Shown here in pieces: positions 33,783-45,890 of a stretch of DNA of 64,000 nt. The DNA lies in contig ML769528.1 in NCBI GenBank assembly GCA_009733575.1, positions 1 to 64,000 of the forward strand, in the 5' to 3' direction. Under the pieces are notes generated by a model. It had not been told where the DNA came from. It did no database searches and was given only the letters and a program-made list of their open reading frames with translations. The DNA is from Gymnopus androsaceus JB14 (taxonomy: Eukaryota > Basidiomycota > Agaricomycetes > Agaricales > Omphalotaceae). Both the position numbers and the translations under genes were made by a program. Numbering within the stretch: position 1 is the stretch's first letter; each line of letters begins with the position of its first letter.

Positions 33783-34192
33783 CTTGACATGAATCATATT
33801 TACTTTTTTCACTGTTTTCACTGTTGTACTATTATATTTATACGTTACTAGTATTTATGACATACACGTGATTAATTACTATTTTGCCGAGTTTCCTTTT
33901 TTGGTCGAAATTGCTGCTGCGGCTGGGGCCATCGGACCATTGTTTGGCAACCAAACAACTTCCGCTCTTTCTTGTCAACATCCATCATTGCCAGGTAAGT
34001 TCTCACTACAGTACAATACAACATAAAAAAGCATTGCCAGAACATAACGAGAGCGAAACGACTGAACTGAGACTTGGAGAAACTGGGACGACGACATTTA
34101 GTTGTCTCTCGTTCAGCCTCGTTCTCGCCTTAAATAAGTCTTAGTATAACAAGTAGGCTAACATTGTCATAGTCCTGCCCACAGACGTGCAA

Positions 34193-37100
34193 TGAACAAT
34201 CAGGTATCTTCGTTATATACTCGGATGGGTCTCGAATGCAACTGAACGACACCACAGTTCATCGATATCGAAGCTCAGGTCGATACTGACGATGAATTCT
34301 CTAGTGACGACGAGAACGGAGATCGAGACGGTGTGTTTGCCCCACTACTGCTCATCTCACTTTGAATACAGCTCTTCTTTAGATTTTCTTGATGACGCTG
34401 AGGAAGTTGAATCACTTTTGCCAAAACCGAAATCCTTTGTTCTCCCTGAACAGCGGCCAAGAGCAGATGCATTGTTCCAACACATTGAAACAAAGTACTC
34501 AACCAACTCTGCGGATTCAGAGCGCCTACCGAACACCTTGCTACTCGGAGATGATCATCCTCTCATCGTTCATGTCCTTCACTCATCTCAGACCAACGAC
34601 TGGCCAACTCGGAGCTTGAAATGTTGGGTATGTATTCGCACTATTGTATTATGCATGTGCGCAAGTAATCGTTTTGCAAAGGATCCTTACCCGGTGCTAT
34701 ATGAATTACAGCAGTGCCACGAGAGACTGAAGCCTCAGCTTTGGTCTGCCTACATGAACCCTGGCTCTCCTGGGTACATCTACCTGGAAGCCCTATTTCT
34801 TCATCACTACAAACCCGACCCACTGAGGACAGCGTTGGGTCAATTCTCGAGTATCCGCATGGCGACTCTGACGCGTGTACCCCCAAACGAGCTTCGCAAA
34901 ACACTCACTGTGCCACAGTCCTCCTGTACCATCAACTTCATTCCCGGGCAGTGGGTACGAGTGAAACGAGGGTTATACCGAGGAGATGTTGGCTGTGTAT
35001 CAAGGGCTGAGGACGAGTCACTCTCAAGACCAGGTGTCATGGTACTCCTAGTGCCGCGTCTTGTATACCCCCTACAGGTTATTGACACACCAGATGAGGC
35101 CCTGCGCTCGAAAGCTCCATCGAAGCGCAAACGGGAGACTCGCCCTCCTTTGGCACTTCTTGAACCATCAAAATGTCGAAATCATCTACAACGAATCAGT
35201 TCCACAGACTTTCGATATCAGAATTGGGACTTCTCTGGTGGCCTCATACTTAAACTTTTCAGCAAGCAGACACTTGTCACCGCCCAGGGGATACCCTCAG
35301 AAATTGCCAGTCTGTTTCAAACAGTCCAAGAACAGCATGATGGCCTGGTCAACTTGGCCACTATGCCTCTTCCCGCCTTTTGGGACTTCCAGGAGGGAGA
35401 AAGAGTCTTGATCATTGCCTCAAATTCCGAGAGAAAGGCAGGAACAGTGCAAACCGCACCGCAGTGGCAGCGCGCTGCAGTCGGGCTTGTCCAAGTCTGT
35501 GAAATCAATGTAGCAGAGCTTGGGTTTCAGTCCATTCGAACTCGCAATATCTTGAAGGACATCTCCATTGGGGATTTTGTAGAAGTTGTCGCAGGGCAAC
35601 ATCAAGGCAAATCTGGTTTCGTTGCAGCTAAGAATGACGGACATCTTGGTATCTGCAAGGGAACAAAGGGGAGAGGAATCGTGAGTTGTTGGTTTTTTGC
35701 ACAATCGGTAACTGAGTTTATCACAGGATTTCTTAGTACACACGAACTCTAGCAGACTTGCTACGCCAAAGTTTCAGTGCATTGACAAGCCATGGATCGG
35801 TACTGAAGTTGTCGTAGTCTCAGGACCTTTTTCTGGAACCAGCGCAACGGTTCAAGATGTCGCTATTGACGCTCGGCGTTGTCTCCGTCTTACAGTCCAA
35901 GCGATCTGCACGGGAAAAAATGTCGAGTTAGGTTATTTCGACGTGCAAGAGTGTTGGTATGTAGAGACTCTGTGTTGATCTCGATCTATCTGTATCTAAC
36001 ACGCCTTCAAAAGGACAAGACACAATTTGATGGACTTTTTGGCTCTCAAGCCATCTCAGCAGGAGTTTAATATTGAGTTTCCCTGGCGAGATGTCCAAGT
36101 CAGAATCGTTGTTGGGACTTTTGCAGATCAACTTGGCATTGTAAAGAATGTTTGGCGCAACTTCAGAGGTTTCCTTCAACTGTTGATCTACATAACCAAC
36201 CAGTTCTGCTCCATTGAACTGGATCACTGCTGTGTAGCGGAATGCAGGTACGTATACTCTGATTGACTCGAGTGGAAAGTGCCCTATTCACTATCATATA
36301 GCTCAGGTCGGACTTTGCTTGAATATCAACCCTTAGAAGGTATACAAGCACAGCTCTACGGGCTCAGTCCTTCGCTTTCTGCAATGCAAACAGGTCCAAT
36401 GCCCTGGATTGGCTTCAAAGTCGATATCATTTGGGGACATTTTAAAGGTCAATCGGGAGTGGTCCGGCAGGTTGACCATTACCATCCGAAGCACGATGGT
36501 TCAACACCCATTCACAGCGGTACTCTGTTGACCGTCGAATCATTTCTCATACACGCCGGGTGTGAGGTTCGACATTATAAGGTTGACTACCACGATGTTT
36601 GCTATGCGAAGTAAGTGCGTGCTGTGCAAAGAAGAGCAAGTTGTTAACACTTGATACAGAACCAGTTTCCGTCTTTGCAATGTCTACCTTCCCACAACGT
36701 CGCAGTGTTTTTACCTACCTGATAACATGGACGCAGTTGACCCACTACTGTCAGCTCGTTCTTCGAGCGATGAAGAGCTCGGTAATAAAACGCCTTGTTA
36801 CAATGACTCAGAAAGAGAGGTATTCTTTGGGGAGTACGATCCCTGGGACCCAAGCAGTAAGACTCCAACTGCCTCCACTCTGACAGAATATGACTCTGCT
36901 TTCAAACCGGTGGAGTCACCTATCACTCAGCCACCAAAGCATTGGATCCTACATCCCAAGCTGCTCGGAATCCCAATGCTGGTTGATATATGTGGTGGAG
37001 ACTATGACACCTTGAAGAAGAAGAGTGGGCTTTTTGTTGAGACCGCCAAAAGTCTCGACACGATCTCGGTGATCGCCAAAGTGTCAAGGTCTGCGTTGAC

Positions 37101-37500
37101 ATCCATCCCTGCTCAATTTGTCTGTTCGCATCGCAAACGACCCGATCCCTCTAGTGAAAACGGTCTGATGGTGGTCGCTTGTGGACAGGACAACTTGATA
37201 GGCAAGTATGTGCGGCGCGTACATCATTATTACGAAGATACCCGTTTGGAAGCCAACCACAAACTCATTTGTGTCAAAATGGATCGCTCAGAACCGGGCT
37301 GGGAACTAATAGCAAAAATTTCGGAATCCGGGAGCCTGTTTTTGTACATCCATCCTGATGACCTTGAAATGAGCAAAGATACTGCTGAACAACAAAAGGC
37401 AGTGAAGGAGAGTTTACAGCCTATTCGAGACTCGCACCAGCACGATGGAGTCAATGTGATATCCAAGGATGCAATTCAAAGGTTGACCACATCAGATTAG
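34193..37500 (+). CDS. Spt5-like protein with NGN-type and several KOW domains
   Basis: The first exon gives MNNQ (34193). Short exons then give FIDIEAQVDTDDEF and an acidic stretch, as in Spt5 N-termini. A GYIYLEALF segment (about 34770) followed by VPPNEL resembles the NGN domain. KOW-like motifs follow: WVRVKRGLYRGDVGCVSR (34950), WDFQEGERVLIIA (35388), FVEVVAGQHQGKSGFV (35577), TEVVVVSGPFSGTSATV (35800), VQVRIVVGTFADQLGIV (36094) and VDIIWGHFKGQSGVVRQV (36420). The last exon (36727-37500) starts with an acidic region and ends at TAG. Spt5 is a transcription elongation factor, but this copy is divergent and beside a transposase, so it is more likely a mobile-element-associated paralog than the housekeeping gene. 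Some exon joins after 35750 are unclear. Confidence 0.75.
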
Positions 37501-38059
37501 CTACATGACCATACTAGTTATTGTCTTTTTTTTTGTATCTCAAAATGTAAATAACAATTGTACCAGTGCAGCAGTCAACACACCCAATAAAAGTGTAACA
37601 ATTAAAGACAGCTCGAACCCACAAAACAATAAGAACATGCATGAATGCGTCTGTAATGAGCCTTTTTAGGGGTCCTTCGTTCACCTATTTATTCCGGCAA
37701 CCACATTGTCCCAAGTGCCTCTCCCAATACTCGCAATATCTATGCTTCCTTCAGTTCTTTGCGCTGCTGGTACCTACTTGCAGACTGCCACAACAAAAAT
37801 ACATGTAAGTTCTTTAATCCGCTTACGCGCCGTCTACTCATGAATTTTGTTCACTAGTCTGCCAGCAATTCAACCTCCCCAAGTCCACTTAGTGAGGTGA
37901 GCACTTGTGGTACATAATGTCTGTTATATACTAAGAGAAGCTTTAAAGGATGACCTGGACATCCCTGGCTCATTCTCCTCACATGCGCGTATGTCCCCAC
38001 AGGTATTCGCATAGGTGTTTTCATTGAATGAACTCCATTTGCTGACACGTTAAAAACAG
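37501..38059. other. Intergenic region upstream of the CACTA transposase
   Basis: A possible upstream exon with HCPKCLSQYSQ lies near 37690-37800, ending at a GTAAG donor, and a CAG acceptor at 38057-38059 precedes the main frame. If spliced, this could supply the zinc-binding N-terminus often seen in fungal CACTA transposases. No CACTA terminal repeat was found. Confidence 0.35.
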
Positions 38060-41000
38060 GTGTCACAAGTCACACAGTTGCTCAATAACCTAAACCTGGA
38101 CATGGAAGAAGAAGTTGTACATCTCCTTGCTGAGCTTGACTTGGACAGGCTTCCCGATGTTAAGCACGATGAGGCTACATCGGAGCAGGTATGTAACCTG
38201 CACGATTCTGCAGTACAAGATACTCACTGGCTCCAGGATTATCAACATCATCAACTCGAGACCGACCTTACAGCAGCAACTCTTGTACCCGAGCCCTCCA
38301 ACATGCGCCATCAAGATGCTCTTTTCCTTCCATCGGAGGACATTTACGAAGCTTCCGCCCAACAAATGCCTGATGCGTTAAGGCTGCTTGCGGCTACTGA
38401 TGCCGTCAGTAGCATGCAGAGTGTCTTGTCTCAAGCTTTACATTCCAAGGCTTTTTGCCCTAGTCCTAGATTTGGGCGTATGCCTCCACCAAGATCGGTT
38501 GTCGAGAAAATGCCATCATCCGCGTCAATTACAGCACCTTCTTCAGCCTCTTCCATCCAGAAGAAGATTAGAAAAGTTCATGCCAGCGAACTTACCATTC
38601 TTCGGAAGCTTTCAGAGAAAGCTGAATCCAATCGTCAATGCCTTTCGGGTGATTTTGAAAATCTTGCATCCAGCGCTCAGCGAGATGTGCTCGACAAAAT
38701 CTCGAAGTTTGTCAAATCTCAAAGTTTGTCAATGACGCATCCTCCGCCTTACAAAAACTCGAAACTCGCTCGAAAGAACGCAAGCAGAAATCAATGCGTC
38801 GAGCTGCTGGTGATCAGGATCAGACGGAAGAGATTGAGATTAGAGACGAACAGCAGAAGCTGGGGAGACGGCTACTCAACCTCGACACACTGATGTCGAT
38901 GTTATATTCTCCTCTACTTGATGATATGCCGGAGTATGTCAATGCTGGTGAGTCCCCCTCTCCAAAGGCGGCCAAGATGCATCTAATTCTTCTGGTAGAG
39001 TATGCATATGGCTACCCCCTGGACCACTACGAAGGCATCCATCAAGTGCTGATTGCATTCGCCGTCATATGTCATCTCGTTATGGGCCTGTCTCGTATCC
39101 ACTCCGAGTTCATTCTGGGAACAGCAGCACTCTTAGTGTGGCTCGCTTTCTGCTATGGGGCCCCTGAAGGATCAAACAGTACCCCCGAGCTCTCCGCTTC
39201 GCACACTGAGCTTCTAGCAGGAATGCCTCATTCATTACATGAAGTGCTCCGCGACTTCAAGATTGATGGCAAGTACGAGCTCCATGCGACCTGTCCAGCG
39301 TGTATGGCTACATACCCAGCCACATTGCTCCGTAGTACACAATCTCCCGTCTTTCCCGATGAGTGCAGTAACGATATCGTTGGGAAGACCGGTCGCATTC
39401 AATGCGGGACCAGTCTGTTACGAGCTAGAAGTGGCGGAGCACTCCAGCCAGTCAAACCATATCTTGTCGGATCCTTGCCCGGCTACCTTGCTCGTGTCCT
39501 CGTGGATCCAGTATACCTGGCCCAGTCAAATGATGCAGCTGCGGATGCATGGTCGAGAATCCGTTCAGGCTCTCAGCATCACTCTTCCTCCAATGTTTTC
39601 GAAGCCGATTTCCTTCGGGACTTTCGAGGACCAGATGGCAAGCTTTTCATTGACCGCGGCGACAAAGTGCACCTTGCGTTCGCTTTACACATGGACTTCT
39701 TCAACCCAAACGGTATACGTGCTCGAGGAAATCACCACTCTGTTGGTGTCATCTCTGCTGCTAATCTTGCACTCATCACGAACAATCGTTATCTGCCAGA
39801 ATCCATGTTCATCGGTGGCATCATTCCTGGGCCCAAGGAACCTGATTTCGAGCAGTGTGACCACTTCCTTCGCCCAATCATTGAGCAGTTCCGAAGGACA
39901 TGGAGTCCTGGTGTACAGTTATCGCACACAGCAGATTCAGACTCAAACGTTCTCGTTGAAGCTGCCATCATTCTTTCCGTCAACGATCTCCCTGCAGCAC
40001 AAAAGCTTGCCGGACTACAAGGTCATAGCTCCGGTTTGTACATCTGCAGTGTATGTGACTTGCAGGGAAAGAACTCTATTATGGACACCAATCACTCTCG
40101 CTGGTCTTGTCGCAATGTGCAGCGAATGCGTGATGCTGCATATGCTTGGAGAACAGCAGACACTTTAGCCCAGCGGAAGAAGATCTTCGAGGAGCATGGT
40201 GTGCGCTGGTTGTCAATGTGGCTATTACCATATTGGGATCCAACTCGCATGCTTGTTGTAGACAGCATGCATTGCATCCTCGAAGGGATCGTACACTATC
40301 ATTGTAGGCATGTTCTTTGTCTCGATGATGCGGCATCCAACAAAATCAGTGCGGATGGCTTTCAACATGCGTACGACTGGCCTTGGGAAGCCTATCATCC
40401 TGATAATGTTCCCAGTGCTTACGCGGTACCCGAGAAACACATTGTTTGCGTCGGTAAAATTCATGAACTTCTCTGCCTTGCACTCGAAGGCCCAAAATCT
40501 CTGAATCTATTGGGTTTGTGGAATCGACTGGACAGAATTGGTACTCTTGCTTCCCTCCATTATGTTGCCTTCACGCTTGACCTGGTACCATGCCAGCTGC
40601 ATGTTAGCCCTCAGGTAGCAGCACTCTACGCCGAGCGTGAACTTGCCCGACACTCAGAACATGGCCACGTAGAGCTTCCAATTGGTAAGGAGGTGACCCG
40701 CAAAAGCCACTTGATTGCTTTGCTCCTGGACTGGGTGAGTTCGCAGTATTCTCTAATCATTATTCAGATTTTGATGCTACATACCAGCGACTCAATTGCG
40801 AGTTGGCTTCAACAGCTCAAACACTCCCTACCAACACACCCGAAATGATGCAACATATTTGCACCGTCATCTGCAACACCAAGCGACCATCATGGATTAA
40901 TTCTGTCCCTCTCAATTACGGCCTCAACAGTGCTGGAACAATAAAAGCGGATGAATGGCGTACACTTAGTACTATCTTTATTCCTATTGCTCTTGTCACA

Positions 41001-41929
41001 CTCTGGGGGGACGATGATGGTGTCGCCCCACCCAGCGATGACTCGGATGAGGGCTTGTTGTTTCAGGCACTTCAGCATTCTATGGCGCTTTTCCAAGCCA
41101 CTCTGATTGCTTGTCGCTACACAATGACAAGTGATCGCATTCAAGCATATCGCACACATCTCACAAAGTGGATTCAAGAACTGAGGCCTCTCTTTCCTCA
41201 CACTCGAGAGAGTCCTCCTCGAGTAAACATTCACATGGCTAATCATATCTACGACTTTCTCAAGCTTTTTGGCCCCGTCATTTCCTGGTGGTGTTTTCCT
41301 TTTGAACGCCTCATTGGTGCGTTACAAAAAGTCAATACCAATGACCACATCGGCGGTGAGTTTGGCAGTCGAGATTAAACAACGCTCTAATCATGTGTGT
41401 AGGACCTTTGGAGAGTACAATCATGAAATCGCAACTTCGCATTGCTAACATTCGTCGTTGGCTCCGTCGAATAGACTGTCCTGAGGCACTCAAACAGCTG
41501 AAGATTCTTTTCGACAAATGCTTTGTACCTACAGAGTCGCCTGAGGAGCATTTCAAGCCTGGCTCACATCGTTCCTAGGTCAAGCACAATGGTGCTGTGT
41601 TCTCCCCTTATCTCACCCATGAAGGTAACGCCACAATCGTCTACCGACCAAACCCGAACGAGAACCCCATAGCTGGTCGTATCGAACAAATTGACAATAT
41701 CGTTACACTAAACGGCACCCACACGCGCCTCCTGGTTCGTGCTCATCTACCTCTTCCCAAGGCTTCATATGATCCTTTCGGAATCTTCCCCGATTTCCCA
41801 GCGAGGACATACTCCACTCACATGAAGGATTCCCTTGACGTCGTTGACCTCAACGATGTTGTCGCTCATGCTGCGCGTTTTGACTTTTCACACAATCGTT
41901 CTGTCTTTCTGAACTTGTCACGAGCATAA
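38060..41929 (+). pseudogene. CACTA/EnSpm (tnp2-type) transposase, frame broken by a 17 bp duplication
   Basis: The N-terminal region is serine-rich and helical (38060-38890). The tnp2-type core follows: HMDFFNPNG (39690), IIPGPKEPDFEQCD (39824), EAAIILSVNDLPAAQKLAG (39958), ICSVCDLQG with its cysteine pair (40040) and VVDSMHCILEGIVHYH (40256), which fits the usual DxMH motif. After a short intron come PFERLIGALQKVNTN (41300) and LESTIM (41410), matching the usual C-terminal E region, then a C-terminal module (AGRIEQIDNI to FLNLSRA, 41660-41929). A 17 bp tandem duplication at 38698-38731 shifts the frame; removing one copy rejoins it exactly. The TAG at 41576-41578 may lie in a 54 bp intron starting GTACCT at 41525. 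Usual length for the family otherwise. Confidence 0.85.
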
Positions 41930-42928
41930 TGGTGTGTAACCCCTTCTTGCTGCAATTACATGTCTACTGACCCTGCGTCAACAGAGAGATCGCATATGCG
42001 TCAGGAACTTATCGCATCCGCGGTATATAGCTCAGCATGAAACTTGGACTATCGGCCAAACTTTCTTCATCGCATTCCTCTGTGCAGAAACCTGCACTAT
42101 CGAACAATGTTTCTCGTCCGCTTATTTTCAATATATCACTTTCAGTGTCGTAACACAAGAAACTCCCGGTTTCGCATACCATATATTTTCATAAGAGATT
42201 TTGAATATTGTTGAATAAATATCATAGAATGAGACATCTTTTTTCCTACCATCTTTAGGCAGGGTTGAATTCATCCGTGAAATTCACAATATCGCACAAG
42301 ATTTACAATAAAGTTTACTATCTCAAGATAATCGATGTATCCACAATGCTGAGAGTTCAGACGATATATGAAAATTCCCTTCAAAATTCTTGCGTGAAGA
42401 ATTTTTTAAAAATGACCATGACCTTCGTCCATTGACCGTTGCCCTTCCAACACTGGGCAGAGCCCTATGGTTAGGATTAGGGGTTGAGGGATGAAATCAG
42501 CCGCCTGCAGGGCTCCCCATGGAAAATTCGGATACAGGGTCGAGTTCAAGAACCCCCGCTTGAGTTGACACAGTATGAAAAGTAGTTTTGTGTTCCGCTA
42601 ACGAGGCACATGTACTTAGATTCAAAACATGCTGAGTAGTACCTCGAGGACAAAGGAACATTCATTTGTAGGAAAAGACAAGAAATAACACGGCAGAAGG
42701 ACATTTCGTCCGTCATTTTGGGTCAGTTCGTGTTGAACTTCAGCATTGAAAGAAAACCAATTCAAGAATTCAAAGATATGATAGCATGCATACATTATAC
42801 AGTTATAAGGTATAAAGCAAAGAGGCCATGGTTTATAGTACATGGTAAGTAGGTCCTTCAGACGCACAGTACAAGGAAGGAAAGAAATACAGTAAGTCAA
42901 ATTGCTTGCTGTCCGATTGCTACTCGTG
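41930..42928. other. Intergenic ~1 kb with one dispersed repeat
   Basis: No gene is seen. It is AT-rich, and at 42353-42407 it holds one copy of the 55 bp repeat also found at 60818-60872. A GGTTAGGATTAGGGGTTG stretch lies near 42470 without tandem extension. Confidence 0.5.
42353..42407 (+). repeat. 55 bp dispersed repeat, copy 1
   Basis: GAGTTCAGACGATATATGAA and the following AATTCCCTTCAAAATTCTTG recur at 60818-60872 with only two mismatches over 55 bases, in the same orientation. Such a short, well-conserved block shared by two non-coding regions 18 kb apart suggests a terminus of a mobile element. Confidence 0.85.
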
Positions 42929-43896
42929 CTATGATACGGTCTCCAATGCATAAGATCTGGGTGACATATATCCCTTATGCCCATCAGCTTCATTGAACGT
43001 AACCTCGACCTCTGGTAGACGTTCCTTCGTGGACTCAAGCCAAGAGTAAATTTTGAGGTCCTCTTCCTCGCTGTCATAATAGTCCGTATCACCAGATTCT
43101 ACGGAGGTTACAGAACCCGAGTCGCTGGATGGACGTTGTCGAAACTCCACAGGCGTGATAGCTGAATACATTGCGAGCATCCTCAAAATAGGCTTGTAGA
43201 AGGATAACCCTCGGTTTACCATCTTCAGCACTCCTTGTGCACTCTGCATCATGGCGAAAAAAGGGTGCACATCAAGCGTTAGAACTGGGAGATTGGGGTA
43301 GACACAATCGAGTCGGTCAAAACCAGTGGAGTGTTGGACAAAAAGGGTGGGAACTTGGTCGTTCGCTGAGAATAGTCTGTACTCGTATTGTCCTGGGGGA
43401 AATACCTACCAAACTGTTAGGTCGTCATCTTACATCGGAGAAGAATCATCACACCTCGAAACACCGCGGACGCTCGTCTATATCAGAGCGAATAACGGAG
43501 TTGGTATATTCGACCATTTTATCCAGCATCTCTGATGTAGGAATAAGCATTACTTCTCTATTCTTGAGAAGTAGCGCGACATCAGTCCGGACTATATGAA
43601 GGTAGTTTAGTCGATGCCTTGAAGAGAAGAAAGGCAATGAACTCACCGGAGACCTGGTTTAACTGCGACGACAACTCAAGCTTTCCCTTCTCAAGTCCCC
43701 ATGAATACTCCAGATTAGTTATCTTGAAGCGTTCAGTTGAGAGTTTAGATACTTCTTGAAAGTCACCCACCGAGTAATGGAGAGTGTCTGTAAAAAGACA
43801 AATAGTTTGAACAGGTCGGAGGTTTTCGACGTGAGAACTTGTCGATAACGCTTCAGCTGTTAATAACGATAGTGGTGGCATGACAGTAGGGAGCAA
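42929..43896 (-). CDS. HNH-type family protein, divergent copy lacking clear HNH residues
   Basis: Three exons can be joined: about 43896-43648, 43592-43457 and 43410-42929, with introns of about 47-55 bp. The order of segments parallels the neighbouring plus-strand gene. ITNLEYSWGL and LELSSQLN precede VRTDVALLLKNREVMLIPT, then EYRLFSA and VHPFFAMMQSAQGVLKMV. The first histidine block of the HNH motif (CHLLxR) and the following N and H are not evident, so it is probably a non-catalytic or decaying paralog. The acidic C-terminus has an SDSGSVTSVESGD stretch. No function is assigned. Confidence 0.6.
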
Positions 43897-44222
43897 ACGG
43901 CAGGGAGCAAGTTACTACGCTTGGGAGCAATGACGGTTGGGAGCAAGTAAGTTAATATGCTGACTCGCGGTCATGTGCCAGTGTCACCGCCACGGCCTGT
44001 GCCAATAACTTGGAATCAGATCAAATTAATTCAGATATCGATAAGCAGCTGTGAAGACAATAGAAAGAACGTGTGTCAAGACTCACTTATCAGGTTTGCT
44101 CGCCCTTGTTCGCCCATTTGGGAAGAAGGGAATAGAATAAAGCCACTTTCCGCTAAGTATTAGTATAAAACAGAAGGTTATGAATCGTAGGTATCCTTAC
44201 TATTAGTTACTTCTTCTTTTCG

Positions 44223-45890
44223 ATGTCTGAACCTCAGCGCCGCCGCCGCACTTCTCACCGTTCTTCCATCCCGGGTCCGTCGACTGGGCCCAACTATTTC
44301 GAGAGCCCCGATCCTCTTCTCAAGTCTCCTCTGGACAATACCACCTACGTTCCGCCCATCCCGATTTATGAAAGCGGGACCTACTCCTCACCTTCTAGAA
44401 ATATCAATTTCGGGGAGGGAATCTCACAGAAGATCAAGGACGAAATCGCGCTCCTTGCACCTCTCATGCTCCGTTGTATCATCACCCACATGGCTGGGAT
44501 TGATATACAATTCTGCCACCTCCTACAACGGGCCACGAAATTGGCGATTGTCAGTATTGTACTTTGCTCCAACCGTTCTCGAATCTCCATATCTAATCCA
44601 TATAACTAACCAGGTTCGGGTCCTGGAGTGGATTAGCGGTTGTCTTCCTTTCCAGATGTTCCTGAACTCTCGCTTAAATGTTGTTTGTCGTGAGTCAACC
44701 CCTACCGAGTCATTCCGTTGCAATAATCAACCTTTTCCCAGTCCGAGCCGATATACATCCATTCGTTGATCGTGGAGGTATTGTATTTGTCCCACGTCGA
44801 GACGTTTTGGAGGCTTTGGACACCTTGGTAAGGCACAACGTAACCTGTTCTGCCGATTGGAAGAAAAGGTACCGGTATGATGATAGCAAGGTATGTTCAT
44901 TGACATTTTATCCTATTGTTTTGTTGGTGATTGTCATGTAGTTTAGCCCGTTATTGGGACAAACAACCTACACATACCGTGTAAAGGTCTTTCCAATGAT
45001 GCAGCCACACAGGGTATGGCCTCGCGTCGACCTTGAAGGCTCCAAGGAAACAGGCTTCACCGAAAGAAAATCATTTACTCATTTTGTTTATCCATTCACA
45101 CAACCCGAACTTCAGGCTATCGAAAGCCATATCCATCCCTTCTTTGTTTGCGCTCATATTCGCCAACAGATTGACAGTCTTTTGGGCAAGTTGGAGATGC
45201 ACAAACGAGTTGAATTTTTGGACGAGGTTCAAAATGACGAAGAGCTTCAATTGGTTCTTGATCTCACTAAGCAATGGTTTACACAGGAGGACAGCAATAT
45301 CCCTTCAGCCTTTCTGAACGCTATCCCTCCTATCCCTCCTATGGGCGCGAAAGCCTCAGACGACACCAGTCCCCCCGACGATTACGGAAAGCATCAGAGA
45401 AAAGAACCTAAACGTCGCAAACGTAAGCCAATATTTCGTGACGATGGTTTTTATTGGCTGAACTCAAGACTTCTCAGCCAACACAGAACCTGCGCCAGAC
45501 CTTCACCGAGAAAAATCGAATCCTGGAAGTAGGAAACCCCCTTCACAGAAAAGAATACTTCATTTTACGAAGTGCATTTTGTGTCAGTTGGAGGCGCCAG
45601 TAGCTCAGATGACTCAGGCGTTCAAGGCTGCTCAGGAAGCTTTAACGAAGCTCAATCCTTTGATTACGCTCAAAGAAGTGAACATGAATCAAAGGTCTCT
45701 TAGATCCGCCACAGCTTCGGTAGCGTCGGTTCCCGTCAGCTCAAACATCTCTGAGCACTCGTCGTCTTCGAGGTCGCCGTCTCCGTGCCCGCCTGAAAAA
45801 GGTAAAGCTACCCAGGGGCGCAAGAATTCCGACGTCAACGACTATGATGGTGCTGGCATGGCCGCGGGTCCCTCTGGCCATCGCCGTTGA
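44223..45890 (+). CDS. HNH nuclease-like protein, Agaricomycete family
   Basis: Five exons: 44223-44549, 44614-44689, 44742-44890, 44942-45422 and 45469-45890, with introns of 46-64 bp and consistent phases. A basic, proline-rich N-terminus (PQRRRRTSHRSS) precedes an HNH-like core: FCHLLQRATKLAI (first H), then RVLEWISG, FLNSRLNVV (N) and RADIHPFVDRGG (H). VFVPRRDVLEAL and a ShIHPFFVCA-like segment follow. The lysine/serine-rich tail ends at TGA 45888-45890. The full-length frame is open. These proteins are numerous in mushrooms; substrate and role are unknown to me. It is transcribed divergently from its paralog at 42.9-43.9 kb, with about 330 bp between them. Confidence 0.7.

Noticed and set aside
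33830..42400. CACTA terminal inverted repeats around the transposase
   Set aside because: I looked for CACTA/TAGTG ends on both sides and found no convincing matching pair, so no element boundaries are given.
42460..42490. Telomere-like GGTTAGGATTAGGGG
   Set aside because: Only two imperfect units with no tandem array; probably chance.
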